Source of the DNA: Anammoximicrobium sp032229885 | Lineage (GTDB): Bacteria; Planctomycetota; Planctomycetia; Pirellulales; Pirellulaceae | Direction: 5' to 3' | Length of the DNA stretch: 8,207 nt | NCBI GenBank assembly: GCA_032229885.1 | Contig: JAVYAJ010000423.1 | Location: forward strand, 1 to 8,207 | Shown here: one piece after another, positions 1 to 5,896 of the stretch | How positions within the stretch are numbered: the first letter of the stretch is position 1 | How the letters are laid out: each line of letters begins with the position of its first letter | Notes under the pieces: model-generated | Seen by the model: the letters and a program-made list of their open reading frames with translations, nothing else | The model's database searches: none | Told to the model about the DNA's origin: nothing | Made by a program: the position numbers and the translations under genes

Positions 1-1
1 C

Positions 2-103
2 CGTGAAATGCTGCACGAACATTTTCTGGCCGCTCTGCCCGGCCCTCCGGACGATCCCAAATTCCGAGCACTTCTAGATACCCTGCTTGCCCTCGCGATG
101 TAA
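2..103 (+). CDS. 3' end of an unidentified protein-coding gene
   Basis: An open frame enters from the left edge and ends at TAA (101-103), giving 33 residues that begin REMLHEHFLAALPG and end DTLLALAM. The peptide looks like a normal soluble C-terminus: an amphipathic helix, a Pro/Gly/Asp turn (PGPPDDPK), then a Leu/Ala-rich helix. I do not recognise the family, and too little is present to assign one. The stop lies only 4 nt from the broken end of the convergent group II intron remnant, so the true C-terminus could have been altered when the intron was truncated. The alternative is that this is a chance open frame. Most codons end in C or G, but the piece is too short for a firm codon-use test. 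Confidence 0.45.
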   Translation, partial: REMLHEHFLAALPGPPDDPKFRALLDTLLALAM

Positions 104-107
104 TTGC

Positions 108-203
108 CTAAAGTGCAGTTCGCAAACGCGAGACTTTCATCGGCAGCTCCGTTCGACCGCAAGGGTCGATCACCGAGTCTGCGTCATCTTCCGTAGTGGA
201 CAT
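108..203 (-). pseudogene. N-terminal remnant of a group II intron reverse transcriptase/maturase
   Basis: ATG at 203-201 opens a 31-codon frame that ends at TAG (110-108). It starts MSTTEDDADSV and continues ELPMKVSRLRTAL. The pattern of a short acidic leader, then ELP-x-K-V-S-x-LR-x-x-L, matches the extreme N-terminus of bacterial group II intron-encoded proteins, just before the usual KAKxEPKFRFYxLYD stretch and RT domain 0. Everything after this point is missing: the RT fingers and palm with the YADD motif, the maturase X domain and any endonuclease domain. The TAG sits where homologues normally read on through Tyr (TAC or TAT), so the stop may have been made at the deletion junction. No function is expected. 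The call is from memory of the family, without an alignment. Confidence 0.68.
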
Positions 204-693
204 CGGTCAAGCGGATCTCAAAATACGTTGTTGAACAAAACACATCCTTCGTAAGGCCCCTTCGCTCCACAGGCATTACCCCGCTTCATGGCTAGTATGG
301 GCCTCTCCGACTCCCGATCCGACCCTCCGCCCGTTATGGATTCCGGACGATGGTTGAGCTGGGGCTCATCGGAACGGGCCTCCCAGGTTCCTGACAGTTC
401 TTTCGATGCCCGCCGTCCCCTACCACCCCGCGAGGTTGCGGAATTGCAAATGCTCGTTGCTTCATTCCACATGTTGGCTTCACGTTCTCTGGCACGCTGG
501 CCACCTCGAAATAGTGTAACGAGGCCGAAATGGGTTCACGCTTGCGCATTACGGCTGACATCTTTGCTTCAGGATGCTTCGACATCGGGATTACTCCCGG
601 ATGCCGCTCCGTCAGCTACATGGCGAACGAGCACTTACCATGGTTCGATACCTTTCAATCAAACAAGGAACTGCCAGGCTTAACCTGGCGCAC
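108..693 (-). mobile_element. Truncated group II intron (5' ribozyme part plus start of its RT gene)
   Basis: Read on the minus strand, the element opens at 693 with GTGCGCC, the conserved 5' start of bacterial group II introns (GUGYG). A small hairpin follows at once (CCAGG-TTAAG-CCTGG, about 674-688), then domain I-type sequence with the blocks AAGGTATCGAACCATGG and GTGCTCGTTCGCCATGTAGC, which I recognise from bacterial group II introns carrying maturase genes. Nearer the RT, a frame at 218-472 reads ESERPILAMKRGNACGAKGP, a peptide commonly seen when the ribozyme part just upstream of intron-encoded RT genes is translated by chance. The RT start follows at 203 and breaks off at about 108. 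The rest of the RT (normally 400-600 residues) and domains V and VI are absent: no domain V hairpin of the GAGC...GUUC type is visible. The piece therefore cannot splice or move by itself. It is visibly less GC-rich than the flanking genes. The exact left breakpoint is uncertain by a few bases. Confidence 0.82.
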
Positions 694-871
694 CAGAGGA
701 CACAGAGCCACTGCAAGCACAAGATGTAACCTTTCAACAACCCGACGCTGTCGCTGGCTGAAAACGTTGTCAAAAAGTTCACGATGTTTGAGGTTAGTAG
801 TATAGGGGACGGATAGGGCGGCTTTGGCCGGTCTGCCGGAGGAAAGCCTGTGAGGCGCCGCGGGCGATGGT
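694..871. other. Intergenic region between the intron insertion point and the export operon
   Basis: These 178 bases separate the intron's 5' end (693) from the stop codon of the minus-strand operon (872-874). The part next to the intron is its former 5' exon and contains the presumed intron-binding site at 694-701. Apart from that site and the hairpin at 820-848, I see no gene, promoter pair or RNA in it. Open frames crossing this region are overlaps with opposite-frame readings of real genes and have unlikely composition. Confidence 0.6.
820..848 (-). terminator. Stem-loop 24 nt past the operon stop, possible transcript end
   Basis: Read on the minus strand, GGCTTT (848-843) pairs with AAAGCC (825-820), and an inner CCGG-CAGA-CCGG hairpin sits between them, giving about 10 base pairs with a small internal loop. 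It lies 24-52 nt after the last stop codon of the minus-strand operon, a typical place for a transcription end or an mRNA 3' stabilising hairpin. No T-run follows on the minus strand, so it is not a classical intrinsic terminator. It could act with Rho or as a 3' end protector, or be chance. Confidence 0.35.
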
Positions 872-2743
872 TCAATTTTGGGGCTCGGCGGGCTTCGGCT
901 CGTCAGGCTTGGGTTCGGCGGGCTTGGGCTCGGCGCTGTCCGGTTTGGCTTTCGCTGCCTCGGGTTCGATCTTGGTGTCCGCTGGTTCCGACTTCGGCTT
1001 TTCGGACTCCGCTTTGGCGTCGGCCGACGACGCCGTCTCGGCGGGAGTGTCGGGCATCCGAGCCGCGGCGTCCGGTTTCGCCGCTTCGGGTTTTGTCGCC
1101 TCCGGTTTGGTCGGCGGTTGATCCGTCGGTTTGGCCGTTGGCTCGTCCTTGCTACGTTCAGCGGCCCGCGACGCCTCGTTGAACTGCCGATACATCTCTT
1201 TGATGCCTTCGTCACGATCCACGCTCTTCTGCAGCAGATCACCCAGGGGGAAATCGGCAGGGATTTGTTCATCCAGTTGCTGCAACAGCCGTTGGTAGCG
1301 TTTGATCCCGTTGGTCAAATCGTCGGCCGTGAGATCGTCCATCAGACCCGGGAACTTGTCGTAGGTCTGTCGCCACAGACGCCAAGACTGCTCGTACAGC
1401 GAGCGGGCCGTCTCCAGGTCGGCCGCGTCGTGGGCCTGTTGCGCCTTGTACAACGACTCGCGGGCATCGACCGCTGTCTTCGTCTGTTCCGCCTGACAGC
1501 GGAGCGCCCAGTACTCGTAGTTCACGATTCCCCGGTAATGCGAGATCCGCGAGGACATCAGTTCCTGCGTGCTGAGCCGTTCGGCCAGACTGAGGGCGGC
1601 AGCTCGATTTTCTGACGGTGCGCGTTCCGCCACCTCGCGGTGCGTGACTTCGGTCCGTTTCTGCGCGTCGTAGTGCTGCGCATAATTCTCGTCGGTCAGT
1701 TGCGCCTCGCTCAGATCCAGCGCGGCGCGGAGTGCCGGGTCGAGGGCGGCGATCTTCTCTTGACGAATCTGCGCTGCGACGCCGGGCGCCAATTCCGCGA
1801 GCCGCTTTTCCATCCGCTTGATGTCGTCGTTGACCTGTTCGTATTCGCCCAGCCGGATATTGTGGCCCCAGGACGTCGGGATCGCGCGGCGTCCGTACTG
1901 CGACCAGCCCTGATCGGCCTCGTACCAGGCCTGCTGGGCCGTGTCGCCGAGCACGCCCTCCTCTTCGATGGTCGACGCGTAGTTGATCAGCGACATGGGG
2001 TCGCTGGCATAGAAGATCAACGGACTCTTGCCCTTGAGCGGAATGCCTGCGTCCACCGCCCGCTCGGCCCGTTGATACCACAGTTGTGAGACCAGCCAGT
2101 TGTCCGGGCGGCCGTCCCAGCCATGCGCCTTGTCGATGGGGACGTCGGCATTGAGCGAATTGTGGAAGTCCTCGTCCCGGCGAAACAGCTCGCGGAACTG
2201 GACGTGTTCGTCGGCGCGACCGATCTTCTGGCCGATGATCCAGCCGGTATAGTGCAGCAGGCGTGGGTTCTCGCGATTCTTGCGGATGCCTTCGACGAGG
2301 AAATCGACGCCTTTCTTGACCCAATGGTAGCGCATCCGATAGTCGTCGAACTCCATCGACACGTTGTAGGACAAGTTGTGTGATTGGTGTTCCCAAACCG
2401 TGATGAAGTTGGGCTGCAGCTTGGTGATCTGGTTCAGCGTGGCGGACAGGCCGTCCCAGTCCTCGCGTTTTTTGTATTCGAAGCTTTTTTCCCACAACAG
2501 GTTGGCCGCCACGCCGCGCAGCCCCAACGTGGCCAGTTTGAACGATTCGCCGGCCGGGTCGATCTCGCCCAACTCGGCCTGCGACAGGTTGTTCTCCGCG
2601 CGCAGGCGGGCCAGCACGCCGCCCGGATTGCTGCCCGTCGCGGTCCGGGTGGCCGGCTGGCCGATCCAGAACAACGGGAACAACAACAGCACGATGACGC
2701 CGATATAACCGACCTTGCGCCAAAAGGAGAAGTTCTGCCTCAT
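872..2743 (-). CDS. Membrane-anchored conserved protein of the ABC export operon, with Pro/Lys/Glu-rich tail
   Basis: The protein has 623 residues. ATG at 2743 is chosen because it overlaps the permease stop (ATGA) and has GGGAG 8 nt upstream; the frame stays open further upstream only by running through the permease gene. A basic N-terminus (MRQNFSFWRK) precedes one membrane helix at about residues 12-28, so the bulk probably lies outside the cytoplasm. Residues of about 65-530 are helical and rich in Trp, Tyr, Arg and Glu. The stretch at about 80-130 resembles a TPR helix pair (NLLWEKSFEYKKREDW, then a second helix), and 300-335, 420-460 and 480-530 look like long charged helices. Residues 533-623 are a low-complexity tail of Pro, Lys, Glu and Ala ending in four 5-residue units of the AEPKP type. 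I recall similar proteins beside ABC-2 permeases in planctomycetes, some annotated as 'IRE (iron responsive element)', a label I would not take as function. Translational coupling suggests a partner of the permease. No enzyme motif was seen. Confidence 0.85.
   Translation of the reverse strand: MRQNFSFWRKVGYIGVIVLLLFPLFWIGQPATRTATGSNPGGVLARLRAENNLSQAELGEIDPAGESFKLATLGLRGVAANLLWEKSFEYKKREDWDGLSATLNQITKLQPNFITVWEHQSHNLSYNVSMEFDDYRMRYHWVKKGVDFLVEGIRKNRENPRLLHYTGWIIGQKIGRADEHVQFRELFRRDEDFHNSLNADVPIDKAHGWDGRPDNWLVSQLWYQRAERAVDAGIPLKGKSPLIFYASDPMSLINYASTIEEEGVLGDTAQQAWYEADQGWSQYGRRAIPTSWGHNIRLGEYEQVNDDIKRMEKRLAELAPGVAAQIRQEKIAALDPALRAALDLSEAQLTDENYAQHYDAQKRTEVTHREVAERAPSENRAAALSLAERLSTQELMSSRISHYRGIVNYEYWALRCQAEQTKTAVDARESLYKAQQAHDAADLETARSLYEQSWRLWRQTYDKFPGLMDDLTADDLTNGIKRYQRLLQQLDEQIPADFPLGDLLQKSVDRDEGIKEMYRQFNEASRAAERSKDEPTAKPTDQPPTKPEATKPEAAKPDAAARMPDTPAETASSADAKAESEKPKSEPADTKIEPEAAKAKPDSAEPKPAEPKPDEPKPAEPQN
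875..934 (-). repeat. Four 15-bp tandem units encoding the AEPKP-type tail
   Basis: The last 60 coding bases before the stop are four 15-bp units, at 920-934, 905-919, 890-904 and 875-889. They encode AEPKP, AEPKP, DEPKP and AEPQN. Units differ by a few third-position changes and the final one diverges. Such short units can expand or shrink by slippage, so tail length may vary between strains. The residue pattern suggests an extended, charged spacer or a wall- or polysaccharide-interacting segment, which is an inference. Confidence 0.7.
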
Positions 2744-4554
2744 GCCGCGATCTCCCGTGATTTCAGGTAGAAGTTGCCATACAGGCACAGCACCACGAAG
2801 TATGCCAACGCGATCAAGGCATGCTGGGCCAGAAGGTTGCCGTCGATGTTGAACCCATAGGCGACGAATCGCGAGGTGTCCAGCGCGCGATAGTCGGGGA
2901 ATACGCTGGCGAACAGCCACATAAAGGCCATCAGCACGGCGTCCATCCCCTTGATGATCCACTCGACGATCTTACCCATGTCCAACTCGATGGTCTGGTT
3001 CATCTGCGTGATGATCCGCACGAACGACTCGACCGGGCCGCCGCCGACTTGCTCGCCGGTGGCCACGCTGATGATAAAGTCGCGGAACAGGCCGACGACC
3101 AGGGTCGCCCCGGTCGCGAACAGGGCCACGGGTCCGCTGAGGAACGTGCTCAGCGTGACGCCAAAGCAGGTGGCGATGATCATCTGGAACCAGAGGCCGG
3201 CGTAGGCCTTGCCGAAGTTCAGCGCGAACGGCGCGTTTCCGCCGCGGAGATATACGTCCGCCTGTGCCATGCCGAAGTATTGAGACGGCTCGGAACACTG
3301 GATCCAGACCTCGACGTTGCCCTCCTCGTCGACCAGGTTCTCGAACAGATCTACGTCCTTCAGCGTCCCGTCCGCGCTGACGGCCTTCAGCTTGCGGGGA
3401 ACATCATGGCGGTACAGCATGAACTCGCGCGCGGTAAACGGGATCGGCTCGCTGCTCAGCCCGGTGCGCGGATGCTTGACGGTGATCCTGCCCCGAATTC
3501 CGGACACGATGTCGCCCTTGTACGTGCGAAACACGCTGATGTTCATCTCCAGCGGCAGCCCGTCGGGAAACGCCGCGGGCGTCACCTTGGGAAATGTCCA
3601 TACGGCGGCGGCCAGCGAACCGCCCTCGATGTATTTTCGATACGCCCATTCCTTGCCCACGCTGATGCCGCCGCCCTCTTTGCCGGCGCGATCCACGAAC
3701 CGCAGCTTGCCATAACGGGGCATGCGGGCAACCAGTGCGCCCTGCGGCGGTCCGACGACGAACGTCTGACGACCGCTGGCGTCCACCAGGTGGACTTCGT
3801 GATCATGATCCATGATGTAATCGGTTCGCCCGATTCCGCTGGCGTCGAGCGTCACCTGATGGCGGTGATGCGCATTGAGGCTGGTGGCGCCCTCCCAGCC
3901 ACCGCCGCCGATACGTTCCAGATCGTCGGCCGCGATCTCGTGCCGGTGATCCAGCCCGCGGACCACAAACAGATAGCTGACCACGCCCATCAGCGCCAGG
4001 ATCACCGTGTTGACGGCCACGACGCCCAGCACGCGGCCCAACACGATCTCGCCGGGCCGCACGGGCTTGGTGACGACCGTGTGGATGGTCTTGGATTTGA
4101 TGTCCGCCGGCAGGCTGAAGGTGCTCAACAGAATGGCCAGCACCAGGATCATCAACTGGGTCGCGGTCAGGATAAAGCTGAGATACAGCCGCGCCGGATG
4201 GTCGCTGGCCGTGTCCAGGAACCAACCGGCGAACAGCAGCACCACGGCAAAGACAGCGAACGCGATCAGCACCCGCGACCGCAGCGCTTCTTGGATCGCC
4301 AGTCGCGTGACCGCCCAAATCCGCCGCCAACTGGCGTGCGGCAAGTCCGACCCGAACACCGTCGCCAGCGACTTGGCCACCGCGTAGAAGCCTTCGCCCG
4401 GCCCCAAGCGAATGGCCATCCGCAGGTACGCGCCGAACAGCGACACGACGGACAACGCCGCAACGACGGCGGCGAAGATCACCAGCGCGCCTGGGCCGCG
4501 CAGGCTGGGAAACAGCCAGTCCGCCAGGGGGAGGATGTCTTTTTCCAGTTCCAT
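2740..4554 (-). CDS. ABC-2 type transporter permease with large extracytoplasmic domain
   Basis: The protein has 604 residues and forms the membrane part of an ABC exporter powered by the ATPase encoded just upstream. Membrane segments are predicted at about 23-46, 94-113, 124-146, 176-198, 450-474, 475-492 and 576-596, with a further hydrophobic helix at about 534-552. Residues 151-177 (SKTIHTVVTKPVRPGE, then LGRVLG) are the typical cytoplasmic coupling stretch of ABC-2/NosY-like permeases. Between the fourth and fifth segments lies a soluble domain of about 250 residues (199-447), predicted outside the cytoplasm. It starts with a His-rich stretch (H203, H205, H229, H230, H232, H250, H252, H255) and continues as beta-rich sequence (YGKLRFVDRAGK, KEWAYRKYIEGGS, EMNISVFRTYKGD). 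Standard ABC-2 permeases have about six helices and 250-400 residues, so this one is enlarged. ATG at 4554 follows the ATPase stop by 3 nt and has GGGAG 8 nt upstream. The 3' end overlaps the next gene by 4 nt. The substrate is unknown. Confidence 0.9.
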   Translation of the reverse strand: MELEKDILPLADWLFPSLRGPGALVIFAAVVAALSVVSLFGAYLRMAIRLGPGEGFYAVAKSLATVFGSDLPHASWRRIWAVTRLAIQEALRSRVLIAFAVFAVVLLFAGWFLDTASDHPARLYLSFILTATQLMILVLAILLSTFSLPADIKSKTIHTVVTKPVRPGEIVLGRVLGVVAVNTVILALMGVVSYLFVVRGLDHRHEIAADDLERIGGGGWEGATSLNAHHRHQVTLDASGIGRTDYIMDHDHEVHLVDASGRQTFVVGPPQGALVARMPRYGKLRFVDRAGKEGGGISVGKEWAYRKYIEGGSLAAAVWTFPKVTPAAFPDGLPLEMNISVFRTYKGDIVSGIRGRITVKHPRTGLSSEPIPFTAREFMLYRHDVPRKLKAVSADGTLKDVDLFENLVDEEGNVEVWIQCSEPSQYFGMAQADVYLRGGNAPFALNFGKAYAGLWFQMIIATCFGVTLSTFLSGPVALFATGATLVVGLFRDFIISVATGEQVGGGPVESFVRIITQMNQTIELDMGKIVEWIIKGMDAVLMAFMWLFASVFPDYRALDTSRFVAYGFNIDGNLLAQHALIALAYFVVLCLYGNFYLKSREIAA

Positions 4555-4557
4555 AAC

Positions 4558-5502
4558 CTACTCTCCCTCGCGAGCCCGACGCCCCGGATGCGATTCGCCT
4601 TCCTGGACGATCTTCAAGAACAAATCTTCCAACGTGGTCGTCGGATTCGCCATGCTGACCACCTGGCCTCCCAATCGCTCGATGGCTTGGCGAACCTCGC
4701 GCTGCGCCTGGTCTGACAGGCCGCGGGCCTGGATCTGCGTGACGTCTCGAACGGTCAGCAGCCGGTCGACGCGCCCCAGCTCCTTCAGTTCGCCCTGGTA
4801 CAGGATGGCGATTCGGTCGCACACGTCCTGGACGTCCGCCAGCAGGTGGCTGCACATCAGCACGGTCTTGCCCTGGTCGCGCAGCTTCAAAATCATGTCC
4901 TTCATCTGCCGCGTCCCGATCGGATCCAATCCGGTCGTCGGCTCGTCCAGCACGATCAGCTCGGGGTCGTTGATCAAGGCCTGCGCCAGGCCGATCCGTC
5001 GTGTCATGCCCTTCGAGTATTCCTTCAACTGACGGCGTCGCGCCCGCTTGAGTCCGACTTGCTCGATCAGTTCGTCCACCCGCTGGCGACGGACCGAGGC
5101 CGGCATGTCGAACAGCCGCCCATAGAAATCGAGCGTCTCCTCGGCGTTGAGAAATTTGTACAGATACGACTCTTCGGGCAGATAGCCGATGCGCTCGTTC
5201 TTGCCGACGTCGGTGGCGTCCTTGTCGAACACCAAGGCGCGCCCGCTGGAGGGAAACAGCAGACCCAGGATCAGCTTGATCGTCGTCGTCTTTCCCGAGC
5301 CGTTGGGGCCGAGCAATCCGAAGATCTCGCCGCGACGGATCTCGAGGTCGAGCGCCTTGAGCGCCTGGACTTTCTGGCGGCCCCAGAAATCGCGATACGT
5401 TTTCGACAGGTTGCGAGTCTCGATCACCACATCGGAATCGACCCCCGCCGTCCGTCCGCCCTCGTGCGGTGTGGCTCGTGCGCCGGCGACTGGCGTGTCC
5501 AT
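4558..5502 (-). CDS. ABC transporter ATP-binding protein (ABC-2 export system)
   Basis: The protein has 314 residues and is the ATPase that drives the adjacent permease; it acts at the cytoplasmic face of the membrane. Visible motifs: Walker A GPNGSGKT (65-72), Q-loop region IGYLPEES (105-112) with Glu110 where many ABC proteins have Gln, signature YSKGM (162-166), Walker B LIVLDEPT (182-189) with catalytic Glu187, D-loop GLD (191-193) and switch His219 in CSHLL. YSKGM instead of LSGGQ and LPEE instead of LPQE are common in the CcmA/NatA-like group paired with ABC-2 permeases. Residues of about 245-300 form the small C-terminal domain usual in that group. ATG at 5502 is chosen over an in-frame ATG at 5685: it has AGGGGG 8 nt upstream, the earlier start would lie inside the promoter, and the added 61 residues look non-coding. 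It is the first gene of a three-gene operon. Confidence 0.93.
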   Translation of the reverse strand: MDTPVAGARATPHEGGRTAGVDSDVVIETRNLSKTYRDFWGRQKVQALKALDLEIRRGEIFGLLGPNGSGKTTTIKLILGLLFPSSGRALVFDKDATDVGKNERIGYLPEESYLYKFLNAEETLDFYGRLFDMPASVRRQRVDELIEQVGLKRARRRQLKEYSKGMTRRIGLAQALINDPELIVLDEPTTGLDPIGTRQMKDMILKLRDQGKTVLMCSHLLADVQDVCDRIAILYQGELKELGRVDRLLTVRDVTQIQARGLSDQAQREVRQAIERLGGQVVSMANPTTTLEDLFLKIVQEGESHPGRRAREGE

Positions 5503-5510
5503 GAAGCTTT

Positions 5511-5516
5511 CCCCCT
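5511..5516 (-). promoter_or_regulatory. Ribosome binding site of the ABC ATPase gene
   Basis: AGGGGG on the minus strand, 8 nt before ATG 5502-5500. It is the only strong Shine-Dalgarno-like site near the ABC domain and decides the start against the in-frame ATG 183 nt upstream. Confidence 0.65.
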
Positions 5517-5684
5517 GGATTTCTAGTTTAGGCGTAAGTACGCTGCTGATGGCGAGTTGGTTCGTCGAATCGTCGGGAAACAAGAGCCGCGCGGCGGTTG
5601 GGACACATTTTGTCACCTGGGCCGAACGGATTTGCCTGCGCCCTGCTGGCGAGCGAACGCGTAGACACTGCGCCGAAGCATCCA

Positions 5685-5712
5685 ACTATAAACCGTCGCG
5701 GACAACTTGCAA
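5685..5712 (-). promoter_or_regulatory. Sigma70-like promoter for the ABC export operon
   Basis: On the minus strand, TTGCAA (5712-5707, 4 of 6 matches to TTGACA), a 16-bp spacer, then TATAGT (5690-5685, 5 of 6 matches to TATAAT). Transcription would start near 5678, leaving a leader of about 175 nt before the ATPase ATG. This is the best -35/-10 pair seen upstream of the operon. The long leader leaves room for post-transcriptional control, but I found no recognisable riboswitch in it. Confidence 0.45.
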
Positions 5713-5804
5713 AGTTAGGCGGTTGCCAGATTCAAACACGCTTTGCCATGCGGACAGGATGCCCGGCGTCGGATGTTTGATGTTTGGGGCAGGCCAAAAT
5801 GAAC

Positions 5805-5833
5805 TTGGCGCAAAACGCCCGTTTTGATACAAG
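5805..5833 (+). promoter_or_regulatory. Sigma70-like promoter with spacer palindrome, upstream of the nuclease-fold gene
   Basis: TTGGCG (5805-5810, 4 of 6 matches to TTGACA), a 17-bp spacer, then TACAAG (5828-5833, 4 of 6 matches to TATAAT). Transcription would start near 5840, about 57 nt before ATG 5897. Almost the whole spacer is the perfect inverted repeat described separately. The elements are each moderate, so the call depends on the spacing and position. Confidence 0.38.
5811..5826 (+). promoter_or_regulatory. Perfect 16-bp palindrome, operator candidate
   Basis: CAAAACG-CC-CGTTTTG is a perfect 7-bp inverted repeat with a 2-bp centre. It lies exactly between the candidate -35 and -10 elements, where a bound dimeric repressor would block RNA polymerase. 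No regulator gene is in the window. The alternative, a short RNA hairpin, is less likely because it precedes the predicted transcription start. Confidence 0.42.
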
Positions 5834-5885
5834 CCGCGCCGCTCTTTCCTCGCTGTTTCCCTTCGATTGCGGCAGGGATGCCGCT

Positions 5886-5890
5886 GGAGG
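5886..5890 (+). promoter_or_regulatory. Ribosome binding site of the nuclease-fold gene
   Basis: GGAGG, 6 nt before ATG 5897. It decides the start against the in-frame ATG at 5867, which has no comparable site and would put GGAGG inside the gene. Confidence 0.7.
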
Positions 5891-5896
5891 CCAAGG

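Larger units (their letters stand above)
5503..5896. other. Divergent intergenic region with back-to-back promoters
   Basis: These 394 bases lie between the divergent ATPase and nuclease-fold genes. They hold a leftward promoter candidate (5685-5712), a rightward one (5805-5833) with an internal palindrome, and both ribosome binding sites. The rest (about 5520-5680 and 5715-5800) shows no convincing gene. Open frames crossing it on either strand are composed of basic and low-complexity residues and lack ribosome binding sites. Composition is less GC-rich around 5680-5830, as expected for promoters. Confidence 0.6.

Noticed and set aside
218..472. 84-residue minus-strand open frame inside the intron (contains KRGNACGAKGP)
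   Set aside because: The peptide is a by-product of translating conserved ribozyme sequence upstream of group II intron RT genes. It has no ribosome binding site or known protein role, so it was used only as evidence for the intron.
288..683. 131-residue plus-strand open frame
   Set aside because: It runs antisense across the intron ribozyme segment and has no recognisable motif or ribosome binding site.
745..773. TTGACA on the minus strand at 773-768 as a promoter
   Set aside because: No TATAAT-like hexamer is found at 16-18 bp, and it would drive transcription into the dead intron.
867..1121. Gly/Ser/Ala-rich plus-strand frame resembling a repetitive secreted protein
   Set aside because: It is the antisense reading of the Pro/Lys/Glu/Ala tail of the minus-strand protein. 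The regularity comes from the 15-bp units.
1269..2723. 484-residue minus-strand frame overlapping the anchored protein in another frame
   Set aside because: The composition is extremely Arg/Gly-rich with no motif. The alternative frame encodes a protein coupled to the permease by ATGA and starting with a clear membrane anchor.
2821..4716. 631-residue plus-strand open frame antisense to the permease
   Set aside because: Long antisense frames are common in GC-rich genes. The translation is rich in His, Gln, Asp and Arg without domains, while the minus-strand frame has clear membrane helices and ABC-2 motifs.
5500..5685. In-frame upstream start for the ABC ATPase (ATG at 5685)
   Set aside because: It lies within the candidate promoter, lacks a ribosome binding site, and the extra 61 residues show no domain character. 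AGGGGG before ATG 5502 is decisive.
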